DNA of 64,000 nucleotides from assembly GCF_000379925.1 (NCBI RefSeq), contig NZ_KB904250.1, forward strand, positions 20,800 to 84,799, read 5' to 3'. The position numbers were made by a program, and so were the translations under genes. Shown here one piece after another: positions 33,075-41,844 of this stretch; the first letter of the stretch is position 1, and each line of letters opens with the position of its first letter. Under the pieces are notes generated by a model that was not told the origin of the DNA, did no database searches, and saw only the letters and a list, made by a program, of their open reading frames with translations. This DNA comes from Porphyromonas levii DSM 23370. Its GTDB lineage: Bacteria > Bacteroidota > Bacteroidia > Bacteroidales > Porphyromonadaceae.

Positions 33075-34502
33075 ATGATGAATAAGAAAGGTATAATATG
33101 GGCAGCAGTCACAGTAGCTCTCCTCTTGGTAGGGTGTGATAGCAGCAAAAACTCAATCGGATCAGAGGTGCTTCCGGATTACCTCAAAAGTAAGCCCATC
33201 AGCAAAGACTTCAAGGTAAAGATCCGCTCTGTAGAGGCGAGTACCGAGGGTCATAGCAATAATATATACGTGAGTAGCTCTAGGGGCTACCTTGGGAGTA
33301 TCCCGAATAAGGAGTTTGGGGCAATAAAGAGCGAGTATCTCACACAGTTCTACATTCCTCAGGGCTTTAAGTTTAGAGACGAGGAGGTAATCCAAAAGAT
33401 AGACTCTGTGCGTCTGCATCTCTACTATGACGGCTTTGTAGGTGATACCATCTCCAATATGGCAGCAACAGCCTATAGGCTCGCAAAGCCATTGGAGCAC
33501 AACAAGTATACGATAAGCGACATCACGGGTTATGTTGGGAATGAGCTAGGTACTGCTTCTTACTGGGCAGGCAGAGGCTCAAGCAAGGTTTTCGATGCCA
33601 CTGGTAAGCAAAAGGGATATCGGATATCGATTCCTGTACCGACAGAGTTAGGGCAGGAGTTCTTCAATAAGTCCAAGGCCAATGACCCAGTCTTTGCAAA
33701 CCAGACTGCATTTGGCCAATGGTTCTCGGGGGTATATTTGCAAATTACTTCAGGGCAAGGTAGCGTCATCAGGATAAGCAATACAGAACTCTCCTTTTAC
33801 TACACTAAAGAGGTAGAGAAGGTAGATCCAAAGACCAAGGAGAAGAAGATGGTAAAGGAGGCTTTCTCTCAGTCTCTGATCCACACTTCGGAGGTACCTC
33901 AGCTATCTATGTTTGTTAACTACAACCTAGATAAGTTGCTAGCCTCAACGACCCACGTACATATCAAGGCTCCAGCTGGCTCTTGGATAGAGATGACTAT
34001 ACCTACAACAGAGATAGAGAAGACGCTGAAGGAGGCGCCTAAGGGCTTTACACGCCGACTGAATGCGGCTACGTACACACTACAAGGTGTGCAGACTGAG
34101 GCGGCATCGAAGAACAATGCCAATAAGCTACTCACCCCACAAACCCTTTTGATGCTACCTAAGGAGCGAGCCAGGGAGTTCTTCGAGAAGGAGCGCACCG
34201 AAGGCACTCGTTCGGAGCTCTACACCTCTTTCCTAGGAGAGATTACGGTTCAGGGGTCTAATGCCTACTACTTTGGTAACATTGGCTCGGTGATTCTAGA
34301 CCATATCAAGAAGCATCCAGGCAAGGACTTAGAGGTACTTATCATCCCTGTGGAGCGTATTTCTACGCCTCTTGACCAGGGCAATGTAACCGTGAGCCTA
34401 TCGCACCTTGTACTACCGTCGGCTATGAGTTTCGTTATTGACGATAAGAACACCACACTTGAGGCTACGATTATAGAGAATAAGAGTGGCGCTCCATTTT
34501 AA
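33075..34502 (+). CDS. DUF4270 lipoprotein
   Basis: 475 residues, lipoprotein signal (WAAVTVALLLVGC, Cys at about 21) and DUF4270 features: NSIGSEVLPDYL, SRGYLGSIPNKEFGAIKSEYLTQF split across residues 69-92, IDSVRLHLYYDGFVGD, NPANKL-like NNANKLLTPQ and IPVERI. The family is exported and of unknown function; in Bacteroidales it regularly follows the short GT5 gene, as here (88-nt gap), suggesting a shared cell-surface process. ATG at 33078 is equally possible. Confidence 0.85.
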   Translation: MMNKKGIIWAAVTVALLLVGCDSSKNSIGSEVLPDYLKSKPISKDFKVKIRSVEASTEGHSNNIYVSSSRGYLGSIPNKEFGAIKSEYLTQFYIPQGFKFRDEEVIQKIDSVRLHLYYDGFVGDTISNMAATAYRLAKPLEHNKYTISDITGYVGNELGTASYWAGRGSSKVFDATGKQKGYRISIPVPTELGQEFFNKSKANDPVFANQTAFGQWFSGVYLQITSGQGSVIRISNTELSFYYTKEVEKVDPKTKEKKMVKEAFSQSLIHTSEVPQLSMFVNYNLDKLLASTTHVHIKAPAGSWIEMTIPTTEIEKTLKEAPKGFTRRLNAATYTLQGVQTEAASKNNANKLLTPQTLLMLPKERAREFFEKERTEGTRSELYTSFLGEITVQGSNAYYFGNIGSVILDHIKKHPGKDLEVLIIPVERISTPLDQGNVTVSLSHLVLPSAMSFVIDDKNTTLEATIIENKSGAPF

Positions 34503-34532
34503 TTATAAGATGATATAGAAAGGGGGATACCA

Positions 34533-37415
34533 ATGAGTCGATCCTATCTTGAGGGACTTGCAGAGCTCTTCTACCGCACTAAGGGAGAAGAGCTCTACAA
34601 GTATCGTTTCTTTTTTCAGAATAAACGTGCGGGTACATTCTTCAGCCACTACCTATTAAAGGCAGCGCGAAAGAATGGCAAGGAGCAACTCTTGCTCCCC
34701 GAGACAACTACCCTATACAACTATCTGAGGAGGTGTAGAAATCTGCCTGAGGAGGATGTCAACAACGATTTACTGGTGATATTCCACCTCTATCAGATCT
34801 ATAAGACCTACTACCCGAGGACGGAAGAGCAAGGGGAATACAGGTTTGAACAATTCTATGAACTCGGCAAGCAACTCCTTGCGGACTTCAATGACATAGA
34901 CCTTCATTTGGCTCCGACCCACCAGATCTTCAGGAATATGGATGAGCTGGGAGAGCTTACGAGTAACCCTTCGGACTACCTCAGTGAGGAGCAGATAGAG
35001 GCACTAACTCGCTTTGTCAAAATAATGAAGGATGGGGCGAAGCAATTTGATAGGGAGTACTCTGGGTTTTGGGCAAAGGTAGGCTACATATATTCTGAAC
35101 TGAACCTACGGCTAAGCCAGGAAGGTCTGACCTACACAGGCAGGCTGATGCGGGAGGTCGTAGAGCAGAAGAACCCTCTTGGCGAGGACAAAGTCAATGT
35201 ATTCGTAGGACTCAATGGGCTTTCGATGAGCGAGCAGAAGGTGCTCAGGCTTTTCCCAGAGGGGACGCTCTTTTATTGGGATTATGATAGTGACCTCTTG
35301 CAGAAGAGCTTCACAGAGAAGTCGCGAGAGCTACTACATAAGTTCCCTGAGCCTACTGGCGAACTGGAATATCAGCGCACCCTTGATAATAGTAACGCAA
35401 ACTTTCGCTTTATCTCTATCCCTTCTCGTGTTGCGCAATCGATATACATCGATCAGGAGATTCTTGGGACGATAGATTGGCAGGAAGAAACGAATAGAGC
35501 ACAGCTAGAGGATCCTCAAGTAGCTATTATTCTACCCGATGAAGGACAGCTTATCCCGCTACTCTCGAATCTATCTCTCGAGCCAGAGCAAGTAAATATA
35601 ACTATGGGCTTCCCTATAAAGGAGCTCCCTCTAATCAATAGAATATTACAACTTCTATCGCTCCAAAAGCGAGTATACAATCGTAAGAACCGCTGGAGAG
35701 GAGATGAACTAAAAGTAATTGTTGGCCTGGAACTGACAGAAGAAGAGATCTCAACAGCAGAGCTCTTGAGTGACCCTAAGGAATATAAGCACTACTTCGA
35801 GGTCTCTGAGATACTAACGAGACTCAATGTCGATACCAATTCGGTAAGACTCCTATTGGGGCTCGAGGGTAAGACTTTACTAGATAACACTCTAGCGCTT
35901 TTGTTCCAAATACCGACCGATAGCGCTACCGACAGAGACGTGCTTGCTCTGGTTCGAGACAAACTCATACAACAGAGAGAGTCACTAGACAGGTTCGTAC
36001 AGGGCGATGAAGAGCGCACAGAAATCAATAGCTTCGCTACGCAATACGACCTAATCACTACGACCATTAAGCGCTTACGTATCCCTTTCGAGGGCGAACC
36101 TCTCAGAGGAATACAGATAATGGGAATGCTGGAAGCAAGGTCTATAGACTTTGAGACGGTAATCATCATGGATGCAGGAGAGGGTATCCTTCCGTCAAAG
36201 AGTAGAAGGATAGGGTTGCTCCCGCAGAGTCTAAGAGCAGGCTTTGGACTACCGACCTATCAATGGCAGGACAATATCCGCGCCTATAACTTCTTCCGCC
36301 TCATCAGTAGAGCGAAGGAGGTACATGCTCTGTACGACTCTAGGAAGAGCGATAGGTCAAGTGGCGAACCATCGCGCTACCTCACCCTTCTCACACATAT
36401 CTATGGCAGGGAAGCAACTCACATCGAAGCAAATCTCCCCATCAACCCTGTAGATAATAGCACCGCTGAATTCACCTTGGACAGAGCAAAAATACACGCT
36501 TACCAAGAGGAACTGAAGCTAGGTGGCACCAAGAGCCTATCGCCTAGCAGCTTAATAAAGTATATCTGCTGTCCTCGGCAGTTCTATTTCGAAAATATCC
36601 TAGGGCTAAAGCGAGAGGAGGAGATATCCGAGATACCGCAGAGGAATGAGTTCGGAACGTCCATTCACGACACTATCAATCAGCTTTACAAAGACTTCGA
36701 GGGCAAGGTGGTGAAGACCGATACACTCAAAGCCATCACCGAAGAGAAGGTTAAAGAGGTGCTAACAACTAACTTCTGCAATACCTTAGGTCTGAATCCG
36801 AACAATATGGAGAAGTCGTTCGTCGCTCATATTTCTGCGGCTGCAAAGATTGTATGTAAGCAGATAGAGATGGACATTCTGCAGAATGTCTCCTTCGAGT
36901 ACATCGGCGGGGAAGTCCCTGTTTATGCCCAGTTGGAGTATCAGCCAGGAAAGATAATATCGCTATTCGGAAAACTTGATAGGGTAGATAAGCTTGGCGA
37001 TATGGTGCGCATCATCGACTACAAGACAGGAGGAGACAAGTTTGATGGGGATATTGAGACAAGTTTTAGCTCTGGCAATTCCAAGACATTCAAAGTGCTC
37101 CTTCAGCTGCTTACCTACTGCTATATGGTTCTGCACCCTCAGGATGGCAAAGAGATTGTAAAGGGCGTCAATGCAAGCCATCTACTACCACTGATGATGA
37201 AGCCTAGGGAACAGCTCCAAGACCTCTTCAAGAATGCCAAGCAAGAAGTATCGAACTACAAAGAGCTACAAGAGCTATTCGAGGAAAAACTAAAGGAGAC
37301 CGTCATCCAAATGATGGCTCCCGACTGTCCTTTTCATACCAACAATAAAAAGTCCAACTGCAAGTTCTGCGGCGGAGCTAGTATTTGTAGTGATCTCAAA
37401 ATCAATAACTTTTAG
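34533..37415 (+). CDS. AddB-type PD-(D/E)XK nuclease with Fe-S cysteines
   Basis: 960 residues. The N-terminal part resembles the helicase-like fold of AddB without an obvious intact Walker A (RFFFQNKRAGTFFSHYLL). MGMLEARSIDFETVIIMDAGEG (about 530) is a helicase-like motif region. The C-terminal nuclease has FGTSIHDTINQLY and GKLDRVDKLGDMVRIIDYKTG (about 810-835). Cys residues in YICCPRQFYF and in CPFHTNNKKSNCKFC, GGASIC match the four-Cys Fe-S clasp of AddB. It should process double-strand breaks with an AddA helicase-nuclease, which is not adjacent here. It is followed 5 nt later by lipB. Confidence 0.82.
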   Translation: MSRSYLEGLAELFYRTKGEELYKYRFFFQNKRAGTFFSHYLLKAARKNGKEQLLLPETTTLYNYLRRCRNLPEEDVNNDLLVIFHLYQIYKTYYPRTEEQGEYRFEQFYELGKQLLADFNDIDLHLAPTHQIFRNMDELGELTSNPSDYLSEEQIEALTRFVKIMKDGAKQFDREYSGFWAKVGYIYSELNLRLSQEGLTYTGRLMREVVEQKNPLGEDKVNVFVGLNGLSMSEQKVLRLFPEGTLFYWDYDSDLLQKSFTEKSRELLHKFPEPTGELEYQRTLDNSNANFRFISIPSRVAQSIYIDQEILGTIDWQEETNRAQLEDPQVAIILPDEGQLIPLLSNLSLEPEQVNITMGFPIKELPLINRILQLLSLQKRVYNRKNRWRGDELKVIVGLELTEEEISTAELLSDPKEYKHYFEVSEILTRLNVDTNSVRLLLGLEGKTLLDNTLALLFQIPTDSATDRDVLALVRDKLIQQRESLDRFVQGDEERTEINSFATQYDLITTTIKRLRIPFEGEPLRGIQIMGMLEARSIDFETVIIMDAGEGILPSKSRRIGLLPQSLRAGFGLPTYQWQDNIRAYNFFRLISRAKEVHALYDSRKSDRSSGEPSRYLTLLTHIYGREATHIEANLPINPVDNSTAEFTLDRAKIHAYQEELKLGGTKSLSPSSLIKYICCPRQFYFENILGLKREEEISEIPQRNEFGTSIHDTINQLYKDFEGKVVKTDTLKAITEEKVKEVLTTNFCNTLGLNPNNMEKSFVAHISAAAKIVCKQIEMDILQNVSFEYIGGEVPVYAQLEYQPGKIISLFGKLDRVDKLGDMVRIIDYKTGGDKFDGDIETSFSSGNSKTFKVLLQLLTYCYMVLHPQDGKEIVKGVNASHLLPLMMKPREQLQDLFKNAKQEVSNYKELQELFEEKLKETVIQMMAPDCPFHTNNKKSNCKFCGGASICSDLKINNF

Positions 37416-37420
37416 AAGAT

Positions 37421-38098
37421 ATGAGTAGGAATATCAAGGTACTTATCAATAGGGAGATAAAGTACAAGGACTCATTGGCGCAGCAACAAGCACTATATAA
37501 GAAGGCACTCTCAGACAAACGACAAGGTGTGGAAGTACAGCACCATATCATCTTCAATGAGCACTATCCTGTCATTACCTTGGGCAAACATGCCGATCCG
37601 CACAATATCCTCTTTAGCCCAGAGCTTCTGGAGACGAAAGGAATAGACCTATTCAGCATCCAGAGGGGCGGAGATGTCACTTACCACGGACCAGGCCAGT
37701 GGACGGTCTACCCTATCTTCGATCTTGAAGAGATAGGGATAGGGCTAAGGCAGTATGTCGACAACCTCGAGGAAGTAGCCATCCGTGTTGCCGCTAAGTA
37801 TGGTGTCGTAGGTGGTCGCATACATGGTGCTTCAGGAGTATGGATAGACATCAATAATCATCCACGAAAGCTATGCGCTGTAGGCATACAGGCAAGTCGC
37901 TTCATCACCATGCACGGTATCGCGTTTAATGTCACGACACCACCCAATGCGTATAGCATCATCAACCCTTGCGGGTTTACCGACAAGGGGGTAACCAATT
38001 TATCTATCGAATCCGGTCAAGAGATAAGTATGGAGCAGGCCATGCAGGACTTATGGACTGCCTTTCAGGAAGTCTTCCAACGTCCACTCACCGAATAG
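37421..38098 (+). CDS. lipB: Octanoyltransferase LipB
   Basis: 225 residues. Transfers octanoyl from acyl carrier protein to lipoyl domains of oxo-acid dehydrogenases and GcvH. PVITLGKHADPHNI, QRGGDVTYHGPGQWTVYPI, the catalytic Lys in RKLCAVGIQASRFITMHGIA and the catalytic Cys in INPCGFTDKGVTNL are all present. Translationally close to the upstream nuclease gene. Confidence 0.95.
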   Translation: MSRNIKVLINREIKYKDSLAQQQALYKKALSDKRQGVEVQHHIIFNEHYPVITLGKHADPHNILFSPELLETKGIDLFSIQRGGDVTYHGPGQWTVYPIFDLEEIGIGLRQYVDNLEEVAIRVAAKYGVVGGRIHGASGVWIDINNHPRKLCAVGIQASRFITMHGIAFNVTTPPNAYSIINPCGFTDKGVTNLSIESGQEISMEQAMQDLWTAFQEVFQRPLTE

Positions 38099-38108
38099 AC
38101 TTCACTTC

Positions 38109-38942
38109 TTACATTCTTAGAAAACTCAGATAGAAGTAGGCAGGCACTGCTACAAAGAGCAGACTGTCTATTCTATCGAGAATCCCACCATGCCCTGGTA
38201 GGATCTTTCCTGAGTCTTTCACACCACAAGAACGCTTGAGAAAGCTCTCAAAGAGATCCCCAAAGGTAGAGAAAAACACCACGATAAGCACAAAGCCTAC
38301 TAGCTCTAAGCCAAACCTACCAACACCGAGTAAGTGGACAAAAGCCGTAGTACCTATAAGCGCAACCACGGCACCCCCTATAGTCCCTTCCCAAGTCTTA
38401 TTCGGCGAGACTCTCTGTATCATCTTATGCTTTCCTATAAGCGAACCCACCAGATATGCCCCAGTATCATTGAGCCAGATAGTGATGAAAATAGGCAGCA
38501 ATATTAGCGTCCCCCAACGGAAGTGCTCCTCCGTTGCCGCTAATAGCAAGAATATCATCGGAACAGTGACATAGAAGTGCGAGAAAAAAGCATGTCCCAG
38601 CTCCACACCCGGCTGTCGCTTGATGCGATATATCTCCCCTATCAAGTAGAAAAGGTAATACACCACCAAGGGCAAAGCAGCCATATACACTTCACCGCCG
38701 CACCTCCATTCATAAGCGATATAGATAGGCAACCCCGCCATCAGGGAGTGCCATATCTTCAGGAAGAGGGCATATTGGTTACTCTTCATCATCGTCTGGT
38801 ACTCATACACACCCAGCATAGCAAAGAGTGCCAGTATCCAAGCCAAGACCTCCACCTTGCCCCAGAATAGGCTACCCAATATCACTCCCACGTATACTGC
38901 TCCAGTAATACTCCTAGTCGCAAGAGACTTTAGCTTTCCCAT
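38109..38942 (-). CDS. cdsA: Phosphatidate cytidylyltransferase
   Basis: A 277-residue multi-pass inner-membrane enzyme that makes CDP-diacylglycerol. About eight hydrophobic segments are seen. The signature is in the C-terminal third: VSPNKTWEGTIGG (about 180) and FGDLFESFLKRSCGVKDSG then PGHGGILDRIDSLL (about 228-262). It is the last gene of a minus-strand run with the EEP protein and two rhomboids. Confidence 0.94.
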   Translation of the reverse strand: MGKLKSLATRSITGAVYVGVILGSLFWGKVEVLAWILALFAMLGVYEYQTMMKSNQYALFLKIWHSLMAGLPIYIAYEWRCGGEVYMAALPLVVYYLFYLIGEIYRIKRQPGVELGHAFFSHFYVTVPMIFLLLAATEEHFRWGTLILLPIFITIWLNDTGAYLVGSLIGKHKMIQRVSPNKTWEGTIGGAVVALIGTTAFVHLLGVGRFGLELVGFVLIVVFFSTFGDLFESFLKRSCGVKDSGKILPGHGGILDRIDSLLFVAVPAYFYLSFLRM

Positions 38943-38948
38943 ATTATG

Positions 38949-40076
38949 CTATTTCCAATTAAAGTCCACAATCAAAGGATTGTGGTCGCTATATTCCTTA
39001 TACTTCGGTATTTTACTTCCTATTGCTTTCGCCTCCCCCTCATAGAAAAGGTGGTCTATCCTAAAGGGCATCCACCTATCGTTAAACGATACGCCTAGTC
39101 CCAACCCCGTTTCCGCATAGGCATCTCTCATACCCGAACGTAGTTGGTGGTAAGTATAGCTCTTAGGGGTATCATTGAGGTCGCCCAATACGATCGTAAG
39201 ATCCGGCTGATACTTCTCCTGCAAATCCTTTAGCTCGGCATGCACACACTCTGCCGCAAAAGCACGCTGATTGAGGTTCGGCCCTAGTCTCCTCTTGACC
39301 GCCATAAACTGCTTCGGCAAGTCCTTTAGCCTTAAATCTCTTAGGTAACCCTTGTACTCCTCTCGTTCGCTCTCTACTAGGCTATAAGACTCCATATGGT
39401 TATTGACTACCAATATCTTCTTCCCATTAGGAGCTTCCAATAGATAAGCATGCGAGCCATTACCATACGATTCGTACCTTATCTTCTCCTTCGCCTTAAT
39501 GGGGAACTTCGAAGCAAAAGCCTGACTCCTATACACATGCACATACGGGTAATCCTTAAGCAAGCGCTTTATCTTCTGGGTCTGTGGGGCATTATCTGGG
39601 TAGTAGTTTGCCTCCTGTAGTGCCACAATATCCGCACCATACTCCCTTATCAGTGCAGGAACCAAAGGCTTATCCCCCATTCCTCGTTCGATAAATCCCT
39701 CCACATTATAGGTCATCACCCTCAAGTCATGTACCTTATTCAGATTATGCCCTAAATTGATAGGGAAATAACTGAAGATATACCCCCAACTAAGGAGCAC
39801 TACTCCAGTATAAACCAAGAAGTAACCCCACTTGCGCCTAATCAGATAGAATAGCCACAGAAATGCCAATACAGCTAGAATCAAGACAAACCCGAGATTT
39901 AAGAAGGCAGGGATCTGTGTCTTTGTGGGTGAGATAAAAGGAGAGAGCATAGCACCAGCATAGATAGCCCAAAAGAGCAAGTTGGGTATAAGTTCTACCA
40001 CCCCCATCGTTGTGCGAAGGATAGAGAACTGTTTGGCTTTTCGCTTAATACTATGACCCTTTTGGTACGTTTTCAT
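38949..40076 (-). CDS. Membrane-bound endonuclease/exonuclease/phosphatase family protein
   Basis: 375 residues. Two to three N-terminal TM helices (about 30-115) precede an EEP catalytic domain: DLRVMTYNVEGFIERG (about 123), DIVALQEANYY (catalytic Glu), LVVNNHMES, DLTIVLGDLNDTP (Asp-Asn pair) and YSDHNPLIVDF (catalytic Asp-His). Such membrane-tethered Bacteroidota proteins act on phosphodiesters at the outer face of the membrane; the substrate is unknown. It overlaps the upstream rhomboid by 4 nt. Confidence 0.85.
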   Translation of the reverse strand: MKTYQKGHSIKRKAKQFSILRTTMGVVELIPNLLFWAIYAGAMLSPFISPTKTQIPAFLNLGFVLILAVLAFLWLFYLIRRKWGYFLVYTGVVLLSWGYIFSYFPINLGHNLNKVHDLRVMTYNVEGFIERGMGDKPLVPALIREYGADIVALQEANYYPDNAPQTQKIKRLLKDYPYVHVYRSQAFASKFPIKAKEKIRYESYGNGSHAYLLEAPNGKKILVVNNHMESYSLVESEREEYKGYLRDLRLKDLPKQFMAVKRRLGPNLNQRAFAAECVHAELKDLQEKYQPDLTIVLGDLNDTPKSYTYHQLRSGMRDAYAETGLGLGVSFNDRWMPFRIDHLFYEGEAKAIGSKIPKYKEYSDHNPLIVDFNWK

Positions 40077-40714
40077 ACCCCCATCTGCTTTATCTGTTCG
40101 CGCTCAGCCCTATTCAGAGATTGGTAGCCCGACAGATTGACCTTTTCTATCAGCGCACTATCCTCCGCCCTCACCACAGAAAGCCTACCCCATGAAGCGA
40201 GTAGATAGAGCAAACCAACTACATAGCCCACGATATGAATGGATTGCACCACACCACCGATAGCGCTCCTCACTCCTATTTCCAAGACGACTATCCATAG
40301 GACAAGCGACACGAGCCCCCACCTCTTCCCTAGTCTACGGAATGCCTCTATCGGTACTATTGCAGCAATACCTGATGAAGCCCCCATCAAAATACCATTA
40401 CCTCCAATAAGGAAGATAATACCACCTAGCACCACACCCGAGAGAAATAGTAGCCAATACTCCTTCTCCCTTATACAGCGAGAATTAGCGAACCAAGACA
40501 GAAGTAGTACATTGACACCTACATGTAGCCATCCCGTATGGACAACACCATAGCTCAGTAAACTCCATGGACGTAACCACCACTCGCCCCACTCACTAGA
40601 AAGGGTAAGTGCAGCCACGCTCCCATCTCCACCCACCAATGCCAGCCCAAAGAGGAGCGACACGAGGAGCGGAAGAGCTACCTTGCTATTAATAAAAGTC
40701 TTGCCAATCATCAT
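40073..40714 (-). CDS. Rhomboid family intramembrane serine protease (second copy)
   Basis: I take the ATG at 40714 (MMIGKTFINSKVALPLLVSL, 213 residues); the frame extends to 40789 inside the neighbour. The catalytic Ser motif is GASSG (LMGASSGIAAIVP) and the catalytic His is in SIHIVGYVVGLLYL. WLHVGVNVLLLSWF is the rhomboid HxxxN helix. It overlaps the other rhomboid gene by 26 nt and the EEP gene by 4 nt, so four genes are tightly coupled. Confidence 0.85.
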   Translation of the reverse strand: MMIGKTFINSKVALPLLVSLLFGLALVGGDGSVAALTLSSEWGEWWLRPWSLLSYGVVHTGWLHVGVNVLLLSWFANSRCIREKEYWLLFLSGVVLGGIIFLIGGNGILMGASSGIAAIVPIEAFRRLGKRWGLVSLVLWIVVLEIGVRSAIGGVVQSIHIVGYVVGLLYLLASWGRLSVVRAEDSALIEKVNLSGYQSLNRAEREQIKQMGV

Positions 40715-41354
40715 TACTATTGGTGCGTGCTCGATTCTCCCACACCTTGATGAGTATAAATCCAAAGAGCATACCGCCCAAGTGAGCAAAGTGCGCTACA
40801 CCATCGGCGCTACCTGTCACACCATAGAAGAGCTCTAGAAGTCCATAACCCAGTACGAACCACTTTGCCTTGATAGGAATAGGGATAAAGAGAAAGTAAA
40901 TAGGCGCATTGGGAAACATCATACCGAAACCTAGTAGGATGCCGTAGACAGCACCACTTGCACCAATCGTTAGTAGAGCATCGGAGAAGTACGCCAATTG
41001 CTCGGGACTAAATGAGAGTGTCCATACCAGCTCTTGCATGAGCGCAGCACCGACCCCTGTTACAAGATAAAAGACAAGAAAACGCCAACTACCCCAGATC
41101 CGTTCTAGCGTGCCTCCAAACATCCAGAGGGCAAACATATTGAAGAAGATATGGCTCACACCTCCGTGCATAAACATATAGGTGACCAATTGCCATAGCC
41201 CAAACTGAGCCGACCGAAAGTAGTGCAACCCCATCATATCCGTGAAGTCAACCCCAACCCTCGGCAAAGCCATCTGTGCCAAGAAGGCAATGACATTAAT
41301 AATGATTAGGTTTTTCGTCACGTCCGACACCTTATCTTGCAAACTTATCCTCAT
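40689..41354 (-). CDS. Rhomboid family intramembrane serine protease (first copy)
   Basis: A 221-residue multi-pass protein with HGGVSHIFFNMFALWMFGG, the catalytic GASG (LTIGASGAVYGILLGFG) and VAHFAHLGGMLFGFIL carrying the catalytic His. It is probably active; the substrate is unknown. A TATCTTTG element on the minus strand (41397-41390) lies 36 bp upstream, inside the end of the DUF805 gene, and may start this four-gene transcript. Confidence 0.9.
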   Translation of the reverse strand: MRISLQDKVSDVTKNLIIINVIAFLAQMALPRVGVDFTDMMGLHYFRSAQFGLWQLVTYMFMHGGVSHIFFNMFALWMFGGTLERIWGSWRFLVFYLVTGVGAALMQELVWTLSFSPEQLAYFSDALLTIGASGAVYGILLGFGMMFPNAPIYFLFIPIPIKAKWFVLGYGLLELFYGVTGSADGVAHFAHLGGMLFGFILIKVWENRARTNSNDDWQDFY

Positions 41355-41408
41355 CTACTTATGCTCTTAATACTATATATTACCTCCTACAAAGATACCT
41401 TTTTCCCT

Positions 41409-41843
41409 TCAGAATCCATTACCCTGATACTTTGGGGATGGACCATAGGCGTTGGCTGCGGGGTGACTATCCTGCATGAGTTTGAAGAGGGCTAGCCCGG
41501 CAATGCCTGTAAGCATCAATTGCAGTAGCTTAGCGCCTTCAAATCCGAAGTCTTGCGCTATTCCGTAGAGTGCTGCATAGAGGACAAAGACAATGTAACC
41601 CTCTTGCCCTACATCCTGATACCTCCGCCACAATACAGCTAGCATCAAAAAGGCATAAAGCCCGAGCAGCCCAGCCATTACCGCTTGAGGGACTGCCTCC
41701 CCCAAGGTGAGCAACCATATCATCACCGCCATCCAAGGGATAGTCACTACCAAACCGAAGCTAAATAGCTCCATACGCCTAGCCCTGCCGCTAAAGCGGA
41801 ATAACCCACCGAAGCCACTCCTCACGCCCTGAAAGAAAGTCAT
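41409..41843 (-). CDS. DUF805 family membrane protein
   Basis: About 144 residues from ATG at 41843, which has GGAG about 8 nt upstream and sits 1 nt past the GHL10 stop; an ATG at 41858 is the alternative. FRFSGRARRMELFSFGL is the DUF805 start and LWRRYQDVGQEGYIV its second motif (usually RR-HD-G). Four TM helices. Function unknown. Confidence 0.8.
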   Translation of the reverse strand: MTFFQGVRSGFGGLFRFSGRARRMELFSFGLVVTIPWMAVMIWLLTLGEAVPQAVMAGLLGLYAFLMLAVLWRRYQDVGQEGYIVFVLYAALYGIAQDFGFEGAKLLQLMLTGIAGLALFKLMQDSHPAANAYGPSPKYQGNGF

Positions 41844-41844
41844 C

